A stretch of DNA of 64,000 nt from Acholoe squamosa (GCA_949317995.1 OX439041.1:9746001-9810000); one strand, 5' to 3'. Counted from the first letter of the stretch, positions 45,442-57,519 are shown. Numbers and translations: made by a program. Notes: a model not told the origin generated them from the letters alone.

Positions 45442-47574
45442 TGGAAAAAATATTTGCAGTCACAAGCTAGAAAAGTGAATACACACTTGATATGATTTAG
45501 AACGTGAGGTAAGTACTGTACTAGACCACATAAATGGTGCATTTAAGGTGGGTCGCTACCATGGAATCAAAGATCCTAGAAATTCTCCATTTTTTGGTCA
45601 GATGTACTTTATATCCTCAAGAATAAGATTTGGAAAGAAAAGCTGGGGGTCCCGAATTACTTTTTTTAACATTGAATTTTGATTTTTTGAAATAATCCCG
45701 GGTGTATTATTTACAGCGACAAAGAATTTTGAATTTTGAAGAATAGAAGTATTTTCATATTCACCGGAAAATAAGAAAATTATTGACTCAACTTTGATAT
45801 TAACCAACAAACATAGAAATATGAAACCTCAGATGATGAATGTTCTGATATCCTTATTTATCAAGAACTTTTGCTTGAACCTCCATTACATGGCATTCTG
45901 GGTAAATTTCTCATGAATCGACCAAAAGAAGAATAAATTTTCTATTATTTCTAAAACTATTAGATTAGCTATATCTAACCACAAGATTCTTCTTAAACCT
46001 TTTTAGAATATAGTTCAGATAATTTGCTTTTAAATACAGGGAATTTCGATATGGGGTCCTGTGCATAATGATTGTAGTTTTGTCATTTGAAATTAAAAAG
46101 TATTGGAAAAACTGACTAAAATCCATATTCATAACAATGTATTACATATCCTACACAGAGAGAAGAACAATGATCGCTTTGACGCATACTGCACAGGTCA
46201 AAATTTGTCTCCCACATGACATGTATGAAGGCATGTCAAATGAGGTTGACGCTTTCATATTTGGTTCGTCAACTCCACTTAACATGCGTAATGAAGACAC
46301 ATCACATATTTCTGATCCATTCCCCTGAGTGCTAGGTAATACTCTGATACAATTGTGTAAGGGTCAAGAGCAGTCAATAGCTATGTACCAATGGTTCAAT
46401 CAAGGCAGGCCTATAATAGAAGGCAGGGGATATCAAAGCCCCACAGGCCTGCAACACTAAGGCACTTTTTCCTATCTACAGAACTTCTACTTGACTGAGG
46501 ACCTCTATGCAGTCCATAAGACAAGGGCATGGAGATGCATGGCAATGCCATCTGTCTCCATGTAATGAAGATGCTGAGATTATAGACTGTGGGTTAGCAT
46601 ACACTCTTTTGGTAGTTTCACTGACCCACACACAAGGTGTCTATCCTCCCCAGTTGAAGGATTCAGGATTGTGGCTGTCTATTTTGATATTCAATAACAA
46701 ATGCAAATTTAAGAATGAAATAGAATTCGCTGCCATTCATTGATAGTATTTAAAGATCTTAGTGATCTATTCTTCATGAAAACAAAAAGACACAGATACA
46801 TCAAATGTCTTAAGTGTTGGTAGTACCTCTTGGTAGTGATTAATCCTGGTACCAAAATGGTTGTTTTCCCCACCTAATGGAATATTCTAGAAAATTTATG
46901 TATGTCAAACCATCACATGTCAAGTGCCTTTGACATGGCCATGACCCTAGTCAACTCACAGATGACGTGGCATTTTTAGGCATGTCAAATCGTATGAGGA
47001 TTACTGTGTGCTTCAGTTGTCATGGTGACATATGTGCCCATGTCCCAATGACGTGTGCTCTCTGTGTCAAATCAAGTAGACATGGGTATACATGTCACTT
47101 TGTCAGGAAGACTTTTTTCAGTGTAACATAAATTACTTCTCTATATATGCCCTTGGTCATTGTGAGCAGCTTATCACTAGTACAGCATTGTATAGGTAGT
47201 GTGAAGGTTATAATTATAAGTTTTCAGTTACAGTTTTCACTGAAAATGTCGAGAATTTCTTATGGACATTCAGGGATTATATAGGTAAAGGCATACCAAA
47301 AATGGTCCCGTTCTGATTAATATAACCTATATGCGTGGGAACCTTCGAGCAGGTCAGATTTCAAATTAGCAACCCACCTTAAGAAATATTCTACTAAGAT
47401 ATTCAATGGTTTGAAAGCAGGGATTACAGCATTAAGAAGTCTACCTCATGTTTTATAAGTTTGATCTTCTTAACCAAGAAGTGGTGGAGCTGATGTTTTT
47501 CGTCTTCATAAATACACTCTAGGTGCCTCGTCGGGGACGGCTTTGTTTTCACGCTAACTTTGTAAAGTAAACTA
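45442..47574. other. Non-coding, no assignable feature
   Basis: No gene. Around 46915-47110 there are many CATGTCA/TGACATG strings in both orientations (for example ACATGTCAAGTG, TTTGACATGGCC, GGTGACATATG). Confidence 0.35.
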
Positions 47575-47643
47575 CCAATCTGCATGACAGAAATGCACTT
47601 AAGTTATATAGTAGTCATTTCAACAGAGCACAAGTTTTTTTTT
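47575..47643 (+). repeat. 62-bp dispersed repeat ending in poly-T, copy 2
   Basis: Same as 22845-22914 with about three substitutions in the shared core; preceded by unrelated sequence in each place. Confidence 0.8.
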
Positions 47644-48371
47644 ATAGAGTAGGCATTTCAACACAGTAAAAGGTACAGACAAAAATATGTAGTGCTCAGT
47701 CCCAAAATTAATTAACTCACTGTGTGTTCAACAGTCTTCACTGATTACCGATTAATAGTCACATTTTTTCCAAGATAGCAAACAGGTAGACATTAAATTT
47801 TAGTGTAGGTTTGGGAGAATTCGTACATAAATGTGATTTCATAAACTTGTAAGTATCTGTGCATAATACTTCTCTTTATGTCTTTTGCATCAGTGTACCA
47901 AATAAACTAGATTGGCATCACTTTTATTCTACTCAATGGACTTCCAAAAGTCTAAATGCTATGAATTGGTAGCTGTGTCTCACAACTGTGATGCATTTCT
48001 GAGTGTGGAGGTTTCTGACAGGGAGGTATCTAATGATTTCTGGCTACACACAAGTTGCAGGAAATGGCTGAATTGCATAAGAAACTAACAGGACATATAA
48101 TCCTGCACATGTTTCAAGTAAAAATAGATCTCAAAATCCCTTATGAGGATGCACTTGGCTGTTATCTTTTCAGAAATAACATAGCTGCCCTAAATCTTTT
48201 CAAGAACCAAAGCATATCCTTGCTTTCCTATAGGATTACAGTGATGGAGGTTACACTGGAGATTCCACTGTTTCCAATATGAAATAAAGACCTTTGGGAA
48301 CCCCCCAGTCATTTTTTGGAATATACATGCCCCCTCTCCTTCCTCATACCTTATTCCCTAAATCAAAGAAA
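47644..48371. other. Non-coding, no assignable feature
   Basis: No supported gene or repeat; the 75-codon frame at 48055-48282 has no recognisable motif. Confidence 0.35.
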
Positions 48372-48545
48372 GCATAGAAGTGGTAGGATAAAATAAGAGT
48401 TGCTTACGTTTGAGTCCTTTAAACCTCCTAAATCTGTGAAGTACCATAACAGCAAGACCAGAGTTGACAGGCATAGAAATGCAGATAACAATCTCATTGA
48501 TGCACTCGTATCCATCTTTCTGTGTGGTAGAAGGTTACTTATACA
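48372..48545 (+). repeat. Copy of a LINE-derived 160-bp segment
   Basis: Matches 32785-32942 at more than 90% by eye (GCATAGAAGTGGTAGGATAA ... ATCCATCTTTCTGT(G/A)TGGTAG). Stops abruptly; no RT segment follows. Confidence 0.8.
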
Positions 48546-49018
48546 TAGGATGAGTGCTTGATTAGAGATCTATCATTAGGGAAAAGGGCACTTGGTCATG
48601 ACTTTGGGAATGCTCTAGACTGTTTTGAGATGTCGAGGGCCCTTATAGGCTATCCCACGGCCATGACCAAGTGGCTTATTCCTGTTATAACAAAGAAAAA
48701 TCACACAACAGCCACCAGGGGGGCGTTACAGAAACAAGGATTCATCGTTACATCATTTCATCGCTGCAAGTACGACTAAAAGAAAGTTTATTTTATCTTA
48801 CCGTTACACAATAGCTTACGCATGTAACAACGAGAGTCGTTGTGGTAACGATGATTTTGTGTCGTTATAAAAATACCTGCCCCTAACGATTCTCACATAC
48901 CAAAGGCAACCAGCGTAACTTGACCTAGTTCTGTTACAACGTCACTTCCGGTACTATTCTCCGCCTTCGTTCAGCTCAGGCTTCACCTCCTTCTTCAATC
49001 GACCCAAAGTTGTCTAAA
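48546..49018 (+). promoter_or_regulatory. Presumed promoter and 5' UTR of the 49-51 kb gene
   Basis: Positions 48900-49018 are less AT-rich and run into the ATG of the gene with a pyrimidine-rich leader (CTTCACCTCCTTCTTC). CGTTA/TAACG strings recur in both orientations between 48745 and 48890 (for example TCGTTACA, GTAACGATG, TCGTTATA) and again at 51430-51690 ahead of the next gene. No TATA box is obvious. Confidence 0.4.
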
Positions 49019-51085
49019 ATGGTAAATATCTTTTTCTTTCTTCTGTCATATGACGTCCCATGCCCTTCTTCTCCTTATGTAGTAGCAGTTTTATCTTGAC
49101 ATTGAGCATCTTACCTTCTTCAACCATTTTCTTCCTGGGTCGGCAGGCTATAAAAGGGGAAAAACACTTCTTGCTGTAGCGATTCAGTCAACTATATATG
49201 TTTTCTCTCCCTTTTGTCATGCTATAGAGGGATGGTTAAGGGAATGGGCCCTAAAATTATCTCTTTCATACTTCATGTCATGTTAAGACAGTACAAGAAA
49301 GCCGATTTATTTTTTCTTGAGTCTAGACTCACATTTTTCCTCCTAAGAACATTATATTAATCATTTCCTCTTTGTAACACTTTTTTTCTTTCTTTCTTTT
49401 TTTCTGCCTTTTCCTCAGGAGAAAGACCTGTACGTCCTCTCTGAAGAAGAGGATGACAAGGAGAAAGAACTAGACGATGACAGGGACGTAGATTACATCC
49501 CTCCTCCACAGTCCTCTTCAGATGAGGAAGACTGTGATGACAGCGAGCTGCCTGATATCTATGTACAACAAGGTCCTATGTCCATTGTGGGTGGAGGACC
49601 TTGCAACAAAGGGAAGAGTACAGCCAGGAAAGAAGACCCCAATGAGTCGAGTGAATTGTCAGAAAGCAGCGGCGAGCAAGAGAAGCAATTGAAAAAAAAA
49701 CCAAAAATCAAGGTGGAAACCTCTCCTGAACCCAACCTGTTACTCAAGTTAAAACCCCACAAGCCACAAAGGTAGAGGCCAGTGTGTATTCTGGAATGAG
49801 TGATCAGGAGTTAAAATTAATTATGCACAATGCCACTCCCATCTTCAAGGACACAGTTATGAGTGGCCGACTCAATGCAGTCAATAAAGACGGTACCGTA
49901 TTTTCACCCACTAAGCTTACTCAGAAGGGGACGGAGCGGTTGAGGGAGGAATACTGGAATCGCGAGGAGCACTGCGCTCTGTTTTTCCAGCTGCTCCAGC
50001 AGCGACACCTGATAAAAGCCAAAGGAGCCGGATCCCATTGTAGCCGTAAAGAGGGATGGGACACTGTCCTAGGTACTTATTTATCATATTATAATTTCTA
50101 TTTCATTTCACTGAAATGTATGATGTACAATAAGAATATGCGAGACACAAGTAAATCCATGTCAGAACAAAACTTTTCTCTTTGATAAATCATCATGTGT
50201 GATAACTACCAGACTTCAAGTAACAGAAAAGCTTTGTTCTTCTAGCAATGAAATAATTTATTTGGTCCTTATATTACAAAAAGGAGTTATAACTGTTACT
50301 AGAAATACTTTTTTCCCATATTGCAGCCACGTTGAACAGCGTCAGGAATACAGAGCGGAAACTGGAGAACCTCAGACCACACATAAATGACTTCTTCTAT
50401 AAAGCTAAGAAAAAGGTAAATCTTTTTTTATTTTACTTTTCTGTCTGACATCTAATTTTTTCTTATATCTTATACTTTTATGCTTTTGGGTCTGGATGAA
50501 CGCAATGTTGATGTCTTTTATAAAATTCTTTTATTTTTTTTTAACTTGAAATTTCTGTTTCCAGAACTCCGAGTACCTGTCCCTAATAAAGGCGGGAGAG
50601 GACTGCCCGGGCTTGCTCAGTGAGGAGATGATGTACCTGCGCTACAAAGGCGAACCTAAAATAGCAGGTATTTGAACTTATATTTAGGCCGTACTTTTAT
50701 GAACTATATTAAAAATATCTTTATAGATTAATTCTATTGTTGTCTTTCATGCAGAAAGTTGTAAAAGTATAACACCGTCAGCGGTCATAAAGAGAGTTCT
50801 GTCCTGTTTTAGCTTTTTAACTCCAAAAGTTCTTTGCTTCTTCTTTTTCACTTAGGTCCTGATGGTAAAATCTTGAGCGGGATCCCGACAGCTGCTGCCA
50901 GCAACAACGACACTGGAGGACAAGATGGATGGGCTGAACCGAAATTGTGCAGTACAATAAAGATAATATGGGCCTTTGAGCTATTTTCAGTGGATTCAGC
51001 CCAGAGCCTTCTCTCAAAACTGTTTCTTTTTTTTTTTTTTCTTTTTAAGATATATCCAAGAAAGAAGAATGCTTCCCAATGTTAA
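49019..51085 (+). CDS. Five-exon gene, acidic N-terminus and Myb/SANT-like C-terminal part
   Basis: The exon model is 49019-49021 (ATG alone), 49419-50072, 50327-50415, 50565-50667 and 50856-51085, with GT-AG boundaries and phases 0, 1, 0, 1 that agree. The N-terminal ~110 residues are acidic (LSEEEDDKEKELDDDRD, SSSDEEDCDDSELPD). After a Lys-rich stretch comes SDQELKLIMHNATP, then REEHCALFFQLLQQRHLI, GWDTVLATLNSVRN and INDFFYKAKKK, whose spacing of Trp and hydrophobics is reminiscent of Myb/SANT-like DNA-binding domains. The tail is Gly/Asp-rich, then hydrophobic (FLFFFFLFK from a T-run). Within exon 2 the frame must change near 49730-49771: frame one ends in TAG at 49773 while the downstream frame is open from 49730. 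A one-base indel or a 59-base weak intron (49713-49771) would explain it. AATAAA occurs at 51170. Function unknown. Confidence 0.65.
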
Positions 51086-51169
51086 AAGGGACTAAGATGT
51101 AAGAAAGATAAAGCAGACGAAAAGAAACGAGAAATGAAGGCTGTATAACTTAATCATATATCCCAGATA

Positions 51170-51179
51170 ATAAATAAAA
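51170..51179 (+). terminator. Candidate poly(A) signal
   Basis: Overlapping AATAAATAAA about 85 bases after the stop codon of the preceding gene. Confidence 0.6.
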
Positions 51180-51509
51180 GTTTGAATTTTAATAACTTTT
51201 TTTTTTGGTATATGTTTTTTATGGGGTAGAAAAAGAGGGGATAAATTATTTTTTTCAAATTAAAATTCATTGAGAAAGAAACAATATTAATTCGTAATAT
51301 ATCCAATATCCAATAACCTACAAAATAGATAACAGCTGCTACATACAGTCTTCTACTCTCTACAGCAATGTCTTGTTCATACATATAACGTCGTAGTTCC
51401 CATGTTTAACACTAGGTGGCCTCACAGTCGTTATAGCGTTAGTGACGTCACCACACGGTGTCGCGACTGAAAGAGTCGTGCGAAATAATACCTTTTTTTG
51501 TCGTCCTCC
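51180..51509 (+). other. Short intergenic region / promoter of the SANT-like gene
   Basis: AT-rich, then GTCGTTATAGCGTTAGTGAC and GGTGTCGCGACTGAAAGAGT ahead of the next ATG. Only ~420 bases separate the two genes, same strand. Confidence 0.4.
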
Positions 51510-52220
51510 ATGCCCAAATCAAAGGACAAGGTAAGGTTTAGGATTTTCATGGAAGACTGCTGTACTGCAGTACAAAGAAAGAAGACTCTAAGTCAAACAT
51601 TTGTAGAGAAAATCATATTCAAAATCTGTCTTTCATGACGTTGTGTTACCTCATAGAAACACCGTAACTGATGTCGTTATAACGACTGTCGTTGTTGTAC
51701 CGGTATATAAAGAAATAGATAAAAAAAATTAAAAACCATACATGCAGGAAAAAACGTCTTCTATCTTTCTTACATAGGGGGCCACCCCTCGGCAAGGGAG
51801 GATAAAGAAGCAACTGGTCTTGTCTCCCATAAACCAAAGTGTTAACTCAGAAGATTCAACTCTCCCTTGGGTTCCTTCTACCCCAGACTTAAATGATAAG
51901 TGACTAGTGGGCCAGGAGAATGTAAATGTAACTTTGGAGAAGACTTTAGTAGGACAACATGGATCTGATTCTGAAGGGAGCAATCTAAGTGATCCTGAGG
52001 ATCTCCCTCTGCGGCCTGACCTGCCTGTCAAGGACGGCAGATGGTCTGACGATGAAGTAGATGCTCTTATGGATGCAGTAAATGTAAACAGGGACGCCAC
52101 TATCAAGGCACAGGTGGGGGAAAGGATGTCAAGCAGCAAGGCTGGAAGGATGTGGCCAGATATGTTAACGACGTGGCAGCCACCCACAGGACTGTGAAGC
52201 AGTGCGTCAATTGTCGATAG
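51510..52220 (+). pseudogene. Two-exon gene with Myb/SANT-like domain, frame broken
   Basis: Exon 1 is 51510-51530 (seven codons, MPKSKDK) with donor GTAAGG; exon 2 starts at 51778 after TTACATAG, phase 0. Exon 2 reads GATPRQGRIKKQLVLS, then reaches TGA at 51901-51903. The same frame reopens at once, runs through SDSEGSNLSDPEDLPLRP and GRWSDDEVDALMDAVNV, and then after a GGTGGGGGAAAGG run (52113-52125) the reading moves by one base to DVKQQGWKDVARYVND and HRTVKQCVNCR, ending at TAG 52218-52220. GRWSDDE...GWKDVARYV...RTVKQC is a Myb/SANT-like (trihelix type) helix-turn-helix, as in transcription factors and the accessory protein of PIF/Harbinger transposons. Two lesions suggest a pseudogene or an unannotated extra intron. 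Confidence 0.65.
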
Positions 52221-52690
52221 TGCTGCCCCCTGGTGCCTAAATTAGGAACTAAATCCCATAGGCAGCAACCTTTCTGCTTGCCTGATGACTGTTACAGTAG
52301 CAAGAAGGTCTTTATTGAATGTTATCAAATGTCATCTCTTCATAAAACTGGTTCCGGAAAGAATTTTTTGAGTCAGTTTTCAGTTTTGCATTCACAAACA
52401 TTTGTTCCAGAGTTTTCTATTTTGAACAATGAAATTGTATCCATGGTGACCAGAAAGTATCGGATGATGATAAAAGATTGAGATAAGTCTACTTGATGTA
52501 GACAAAATATATCCCATTCATTACCCCCCATCTTGATGTATTCACTACCCAAATAAAGGCTCAAATAGAAATCTATGTGTCTGATTTTGTGTGGATTTCT
52601 CAAAACAGTTCAATGAAAGTTATGTATGTTAAGGCTATAAAAAAGACAAACACTATAGCCCCAATATATGATATGAATACAATATGAAGC
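52221..52690. other. Non-coding downstream of SANT-like gene
   Basis: ATAAAGG at 52553 could be a weak poly(A) signal. Small frames only. Confidence 0.3.
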
Positions 52691-52930
52691 TATCGATCTT
52701 AAATTTGAAAAAGAGATGTGCAATAAAGAGGGTATTATTAACAAAAACACTTTCAGATATTCCTGTGATATCAAGTGAATTTACGGTCACTTTACGTGAT
52801 CCCGTGATATCATGTGATTTTCTGCTCATAGAATCCCGTGAAATCACTGGAATTATTCACGTGAATTTACGGAAATGGCACCAGTTCAACATGTGATTTG
52901 ACTGGTAAATTCACGTGAAATTGTTTCAAG
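52691..52930. repeat. Short-period CCGTGATATCA / GTGAATTTACG repeats
   Basis: TCCTGTGATATCAAGTGAAT, GATCCCGTGATATCATGTGA, AATCCCGTGAAATCACTGG, CACGTGAATTTACGG and AAATTCACGTGAAAT occur within 170 bases in both orientations. Confidence 0.6.
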
Positions 52931-52976
52931 GGCTTGTACTGTGTGTGTCTGATATGGATAGGAATGTACTATATAA

Positions 52977-53083
52977 TGAATAGACTTGCACTTGTTGACT
53001 TCAGGGGGTGATAGAAGCATGAGCCGGAGGCGAATGCCTCTATCAAACCCATGAAGCCAATGTGTGCAAGTCTATTCATTACA
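52977..53083. mobile_element. ~105-bp foldback MITE
   Basis: AATGAATAGACTTGCAC at the left pairs perfectly with GTGCAAGTCTATTCATT at the right; an inner pair GAGGCGAATGCCTC adds a second stem. Confidence 0.8.
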
Positions 53084-53639
53084 TATTGCATATATAACAT
53101 GGTTTCCACCATTAATTCTAAGTATTTACCCTTAAAATGGATAGAATCCATTGTTTTCTTTTTGGAGTCGACAAGACATCCCTCCCCCATCTTGGTTTCA
53201 TGTTAACATATGGTTAAGCTGGCGACCTGCAACTCCCATTCTCGTAGGTCTACTACTGCGAATACGTTGAGACAGAGCTGCGCCAGTCTATAGCCTAACC
53301 CATTCTGTACACACCAGGCGGTGGCACCTGTAGTGTAATGGCGAACAGGCATGGCCAGTCGCCCGCTTCCAATTGTTATGATTTTTTTATGTTAAATTGA
53401 GCCATAATATCAAGTAATCTACTCGACAGAAAGTTAGAATAACATGTAAAGGATATACTGCTGAAATTATTTTGTCAGATTTGGTCTATAATCTTCAAAA
53501 ATGGAGAATTTACTTTCGTGTTAATTCATTGTCAAGGTATGTCCGCTCCACTGTCAATTTTGGGTTCTTATATCGCCAGGTATCAGAACTCATATTATCC
53601 ATTTTAGGAACTAAAATTAGTGCCTAAACTCGATAACCA
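53084..53639. other. Non-coding, no assignable feature
   Basis: No gene or repeat that I can support. Confidence 0.3.
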
Positions 53640-54632
53640 TGTTATATGACCTCATAAGGTGTACCCATGTACTGTGGGTGTCTGATATGGATAGGACCTC
53701 ATAAGGAGTACCTATGTACTGTGTGTGTCTGATATGGATAGGATGGTGAGGTTCATTGACATGAATAGGATCATGAGGTTCATTGACACATTTTTGTCCT
53801 AACACAGTAAAAAAGGTGATACTACTGAAAGGTTATCTCTCTATATCTATGTTAGACACACAGTTATATACAACTCCTTGTGAGGTTATATCAATATAGG
53901 GCATCACACAAAGATGGTCTTTGTGTTGAATAAATACTCAAAGGTTGATGTTACTAGTTAAACTGAAAAAATACAAGGACAACAAAAATATTCTGCAACT
54001 ACTGCGTTCCATATTCATGAAATATTGTATTATAATTCCAGACAGCCTGCTGTTTGGAGAGAATGTGGATATATTGTTGTAGGTTGACTAATAACTGTAG
54101 GTAAACCAGGCAAAATTGATACCATTGTAACTTAGAGACTCTTAACATACACCTTTTGCAAGATAACTTTGATAGAATGTAAGTCCCATATCTAACAAAT
54201 GGGGTATGTTAGTATGGCAAGTTAGTAGCCCTCAGTCTACATGTCAGAGTTATCTAGTGCAGGAGGTAATCAGATACTGCGTTTATCTATAGACAACCTG
54301 ATGGTGTGTTTCCTTATATTGCCTGGGGTGCCCTTATGAGGTATTGTGGCAGGACAGCAGGTGGGATAACTACCATGGCACAGAAGAGCCACCTAGTGAG
54401 TGTGTGTGGAACCACTTAGAATACTGTGTTTGACTGTGTTTACTAAACACACCTAAACACAATATTAAACACACTTAATGCCTTGTGAGGTCTTGGCTCA
54501 AAAACTCAGAAAGTTTGTTTTATGACCTAAAATGCCCAAATAAGGGCATTTCCTTGTGAGGTTACCTCACAAGGATGAAGTACCTCACAAGGTATCCCCA
54601 TTCCCGTGGAGTACCTCATAAGGTCCACCCAC

Positions 54633-54665
<33 letters not shown>

Positions 54666-55020
54666 TCCCCACAATTGGTCCTTGTGAGGTAAATTCCTTG
54701 TGAGGTACCCTTATGAGGTACCTCCATTTACGGGGAGAGAAGCACCTTATGAGGATGGCCTTATGAGGTACTTTTCAGGTACCTCATAAGGTACTTTTAA
54801 AGTACCTCGTAAGGACACTGTGAAACTGTGTGTGTGTGCATCATAAGGACTCTGTGTGTAACTGTGTGTGTACCTGACAAGGCTAACATCAGAGCACCTC
54901 ATAAAGACCCATTCGGTAACTGTGTGTGTGTGTGTACCTCATAAAGAAACAATGTAACTGTGTGTGTACCTCATAAGAACACTCTGTGTGACTGTGTGTA
55001 CCTCATAAGGCTAACATCTA
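53640..55020. repeat. Array of ACCTCA(T/C)AAGG motifs in both orientations
   Basis: The 11-base word ACCTCATAAGG or ACCTCACAAGG (and its inverse CCTTATGAGGT) occurs some 20-30 times, densest at 54540-55010. Some pairs form near-perfect hairpins (54551-54575). Between them TGTGTGTG and AACTGTGTGTGTGTACC phrases repeat, and an (AC)n run lies at 54635-54665. Two copies of GTGTGTCTGATATGGATAGG lie at 53664-53740. Confidence 0.8.
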
Positions 55021-55625
55021 GGGGACACTGCACAACATTATAGTGTTGCTCACGACCCTAATGATTAGAATAATCGTCAGGAGTGACCCACTACTGGTCA
55101 GTATAATCAGCCCCTAATATGTAAAAATAAAAAGTGGCCACTAATATTGGTTTCTATTTAGCTACATGTACCCCACAGTGTTCTCCAGTTAAAAAAGTCA
55201 CACTATGTTGTAGTCTTGAATAGACAACTCTGAAATGATGTCCTGCTCTAGGGCACAGGCGCAGCACTTAAACAGTCATAAGCCTTCTTTGAAAAGCCTA
55301 AGCACATTCTGAATTTAGTATGTGTGGCCACTAAAGTGAAAGGGTTAATTGTGTATTTTTCTTCCCTTTTCTGAGTAAAGGCTAGATAATCATTACATAA
55401 ATGTTGAGATACTAAAAGTGAAAGATAAATAGCCAGGTCAAAATATAGAGGTGAAGTAAACATAGTTAAGTCATGTACTTAACTACAACATAGTACAGAA
55501 TGTAACAGATAATAACTCGCTCTGATTAACACAGAGTCAAATAATATTTCTGTAGATGTAGCTATATAGTTACCCCTTTTGTTATACACAGTACATCGAG
55601 TCTCATTCTATAAAGGTTAATTACC
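55020..55625. repeat. Complex repeat, block order B-C-A
   Basis: Block B (GGGACACTGCACAACATTAT to ATAATCGTCAG), block C (CACACTATGTTGTAGTCTTG to CTCTGAAAT) and block A (AAAGGCTAGATAATCATTAC to GTTAATTACCC) occur here, and in the order A-B-C at 62150-63350. A second, diverged part of block A lies at 55725-55790. Confidence 0.75.
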
Positions 55626-56050
55626 CTAACTTAATTACCAGACTATACTTTCAATATCTGTTTGGCACATTTGTCTGAAAACAGACCATCATCTCTTAAT
55701 TGTGTCTTTTTTTTCCTTTTAAAAAAGCTAGATAATCATCCAATAAATGTTAAGATACTGCAAGTGAAAGATGAATAGCCAAAGAGATAACTAAGGTGTA
55801 ACGATTTTGGGGGCTTAATTAATTGTAGATTTTGATCTCTTATGTACAGATTAATAATTGGCCTAGCTTAACCCCATGTTGGGGAATGGATAGATGGATG
55901 TAAATAGGAAGATAAAACAAGTAGACAGTCAAATATAGTTCATATAATATATTACCAAATCAAATACAGATACAATAGTAATAGAATATACTAGTCACCA
56001 GTCAGCAATATATGCAAGAATAGTATAGGTTCCCTAGGATATGTTTCTCT
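55626..56050. other. Non-coding, no assignable feature beyond diverged block A
   Basis: GCTAGATAATCATCCAATAA through ATGAATAGCC at 55725-55780 resembles block A of the neighbouring repeat. Otherwise AT-rich. Confidence 0.4.
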
Positions 56051-57315
56051 ATAGAGTCCTATAGTGCAAGCCACCCCCCTCTACCCCCCCCCCCCCTTAA
56101 AAGTAGGCTACCTTTTGTGTGCAGTACTGAGTCCTATGTAAGATAAGGGGGTTTATGGAGATGTCAGGAATCTTTATCAGAGTGATATCAAATGGAAACA
56201 AGGGTCCACCTATACTTGATTCTCAAAATTTGGCCAAAGATACCTAAAAATGAGGTTTGATGATGAGAATATTTTAAAAATGTAAAAAAGTTACATTGAA
56301 AATGATTGGAACTTTTTATAGATGCAACATGCTAATCAAAGTCAGTACCTCAATCTACATATCCCAATGTTTGCCTATCCGAACCTGACAAGTTCTCTGC
56401 CTGTGTATGGCTCTACCTCTCCCACATACTGCCTATCCCTTAGTCTGCCTATCACTCATACTACCTATCCCCTGAAACATCTAGAGTTTAATTAGGTTTT
56501 CTCTCAAATGGCTTAAAGGATTAAAGTTTACCCCTCACCTTTGTACCTAATTTTCTCTGTATATTCTTACCATTAGTCTACCTATCCTCAATCTGCCTAT
56601 CATTCACTTTACCTATCCCTCATGGTGACTATCACCCAACTCTGCACATCCCTCATATTTGACTGGCACATCTGTGATATTACCTAGCACCAATGTAACT
56701 TTTGAATATGCTCACCTTACAAGGTACCCTCTGTACCTATCTCTTAAACTGTTTATTACCTATCCTCCTTGCTACCCATCCTCTTCAATACCTATCCCTC
56801 AAGCTCACTTTATAGCTGTCCTGCCTATCACAGCTTGATCAGCTGGGATAGCTCACATCCAACCTCTATTATGATCTCTTAGTCAACCTATCCCCTAAAG
56901 AACAAATCCAACAGTCTACCTCAAGCATACATCTACTGATCACTCATGCTATATATCCTTGAGTTTACCTATCCTTCAGGCTGCCTATCCTTCATGGTAT
57001 ATAGCCCTCTGCCTACCTAACCAGCTATCTATATATCTCTCACCTTGTATGCTATTCCTTCTACCTTTATAGTAGCTCTTATAGTTTATGCCTTGTGAAA
57101 TATACCTATCCCTCATTGTACCTATCCTCAAGTCTGCATATCACTCATGTTTACCTTACATATCCCTCAGCCCATTGAATTATTATGCTTTTCTAAAATG
57201 CCTCACCATGGCTATCATTAGACTAGCTAACTTCCTATCCTACATGTATGTTGTTTATTCCCCTCTTCCTATCCTTCATGCTGCATATCGTTCATGCTAT
57301 CCTACTTGACAAGTT

Positions 57316-57519
57316 AAAAAACTGAGGGAGTGAGTGAGTAATAGATGTTTAACGCCATTTCAACAGCTAAGGTCATATTCATGGCGAGAACTGCATTACA
57401 CAATTAACAGGGGAATGTGTCAGTGCTCACGCATATGTGCACCACACACATCCCGAGGGGATAGAAAATAGGAGAAATAGACCCTTTTAAGTGGGCTAGG
57501 GAAGCCCGAAAAAACTGAG
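57316..57519 (+). mobile_element. Short retroposon (SINE-like), copy 1 with target duplication
   Basis: The element 57327-57508 (~182 bases) begins GGAGTGAGTGAGTAATAGATG and ends in a small hairpin GGGCTAGGGAAGCCCG. It is flanked by AAAAAACTGAG on both sides (57316-57326, 57509-57519). There is no poly(A) tail and no terminal inverted repeat. Inserted in the loop of the palindrome. Confidence 0.88.

Noticed and set aside
53640-55020. Telomere-like or centromeric satellite
   Set aside because: The motif has irregular spacing and both orientations; no fixed-period array and no TTAGGG-type repeat.
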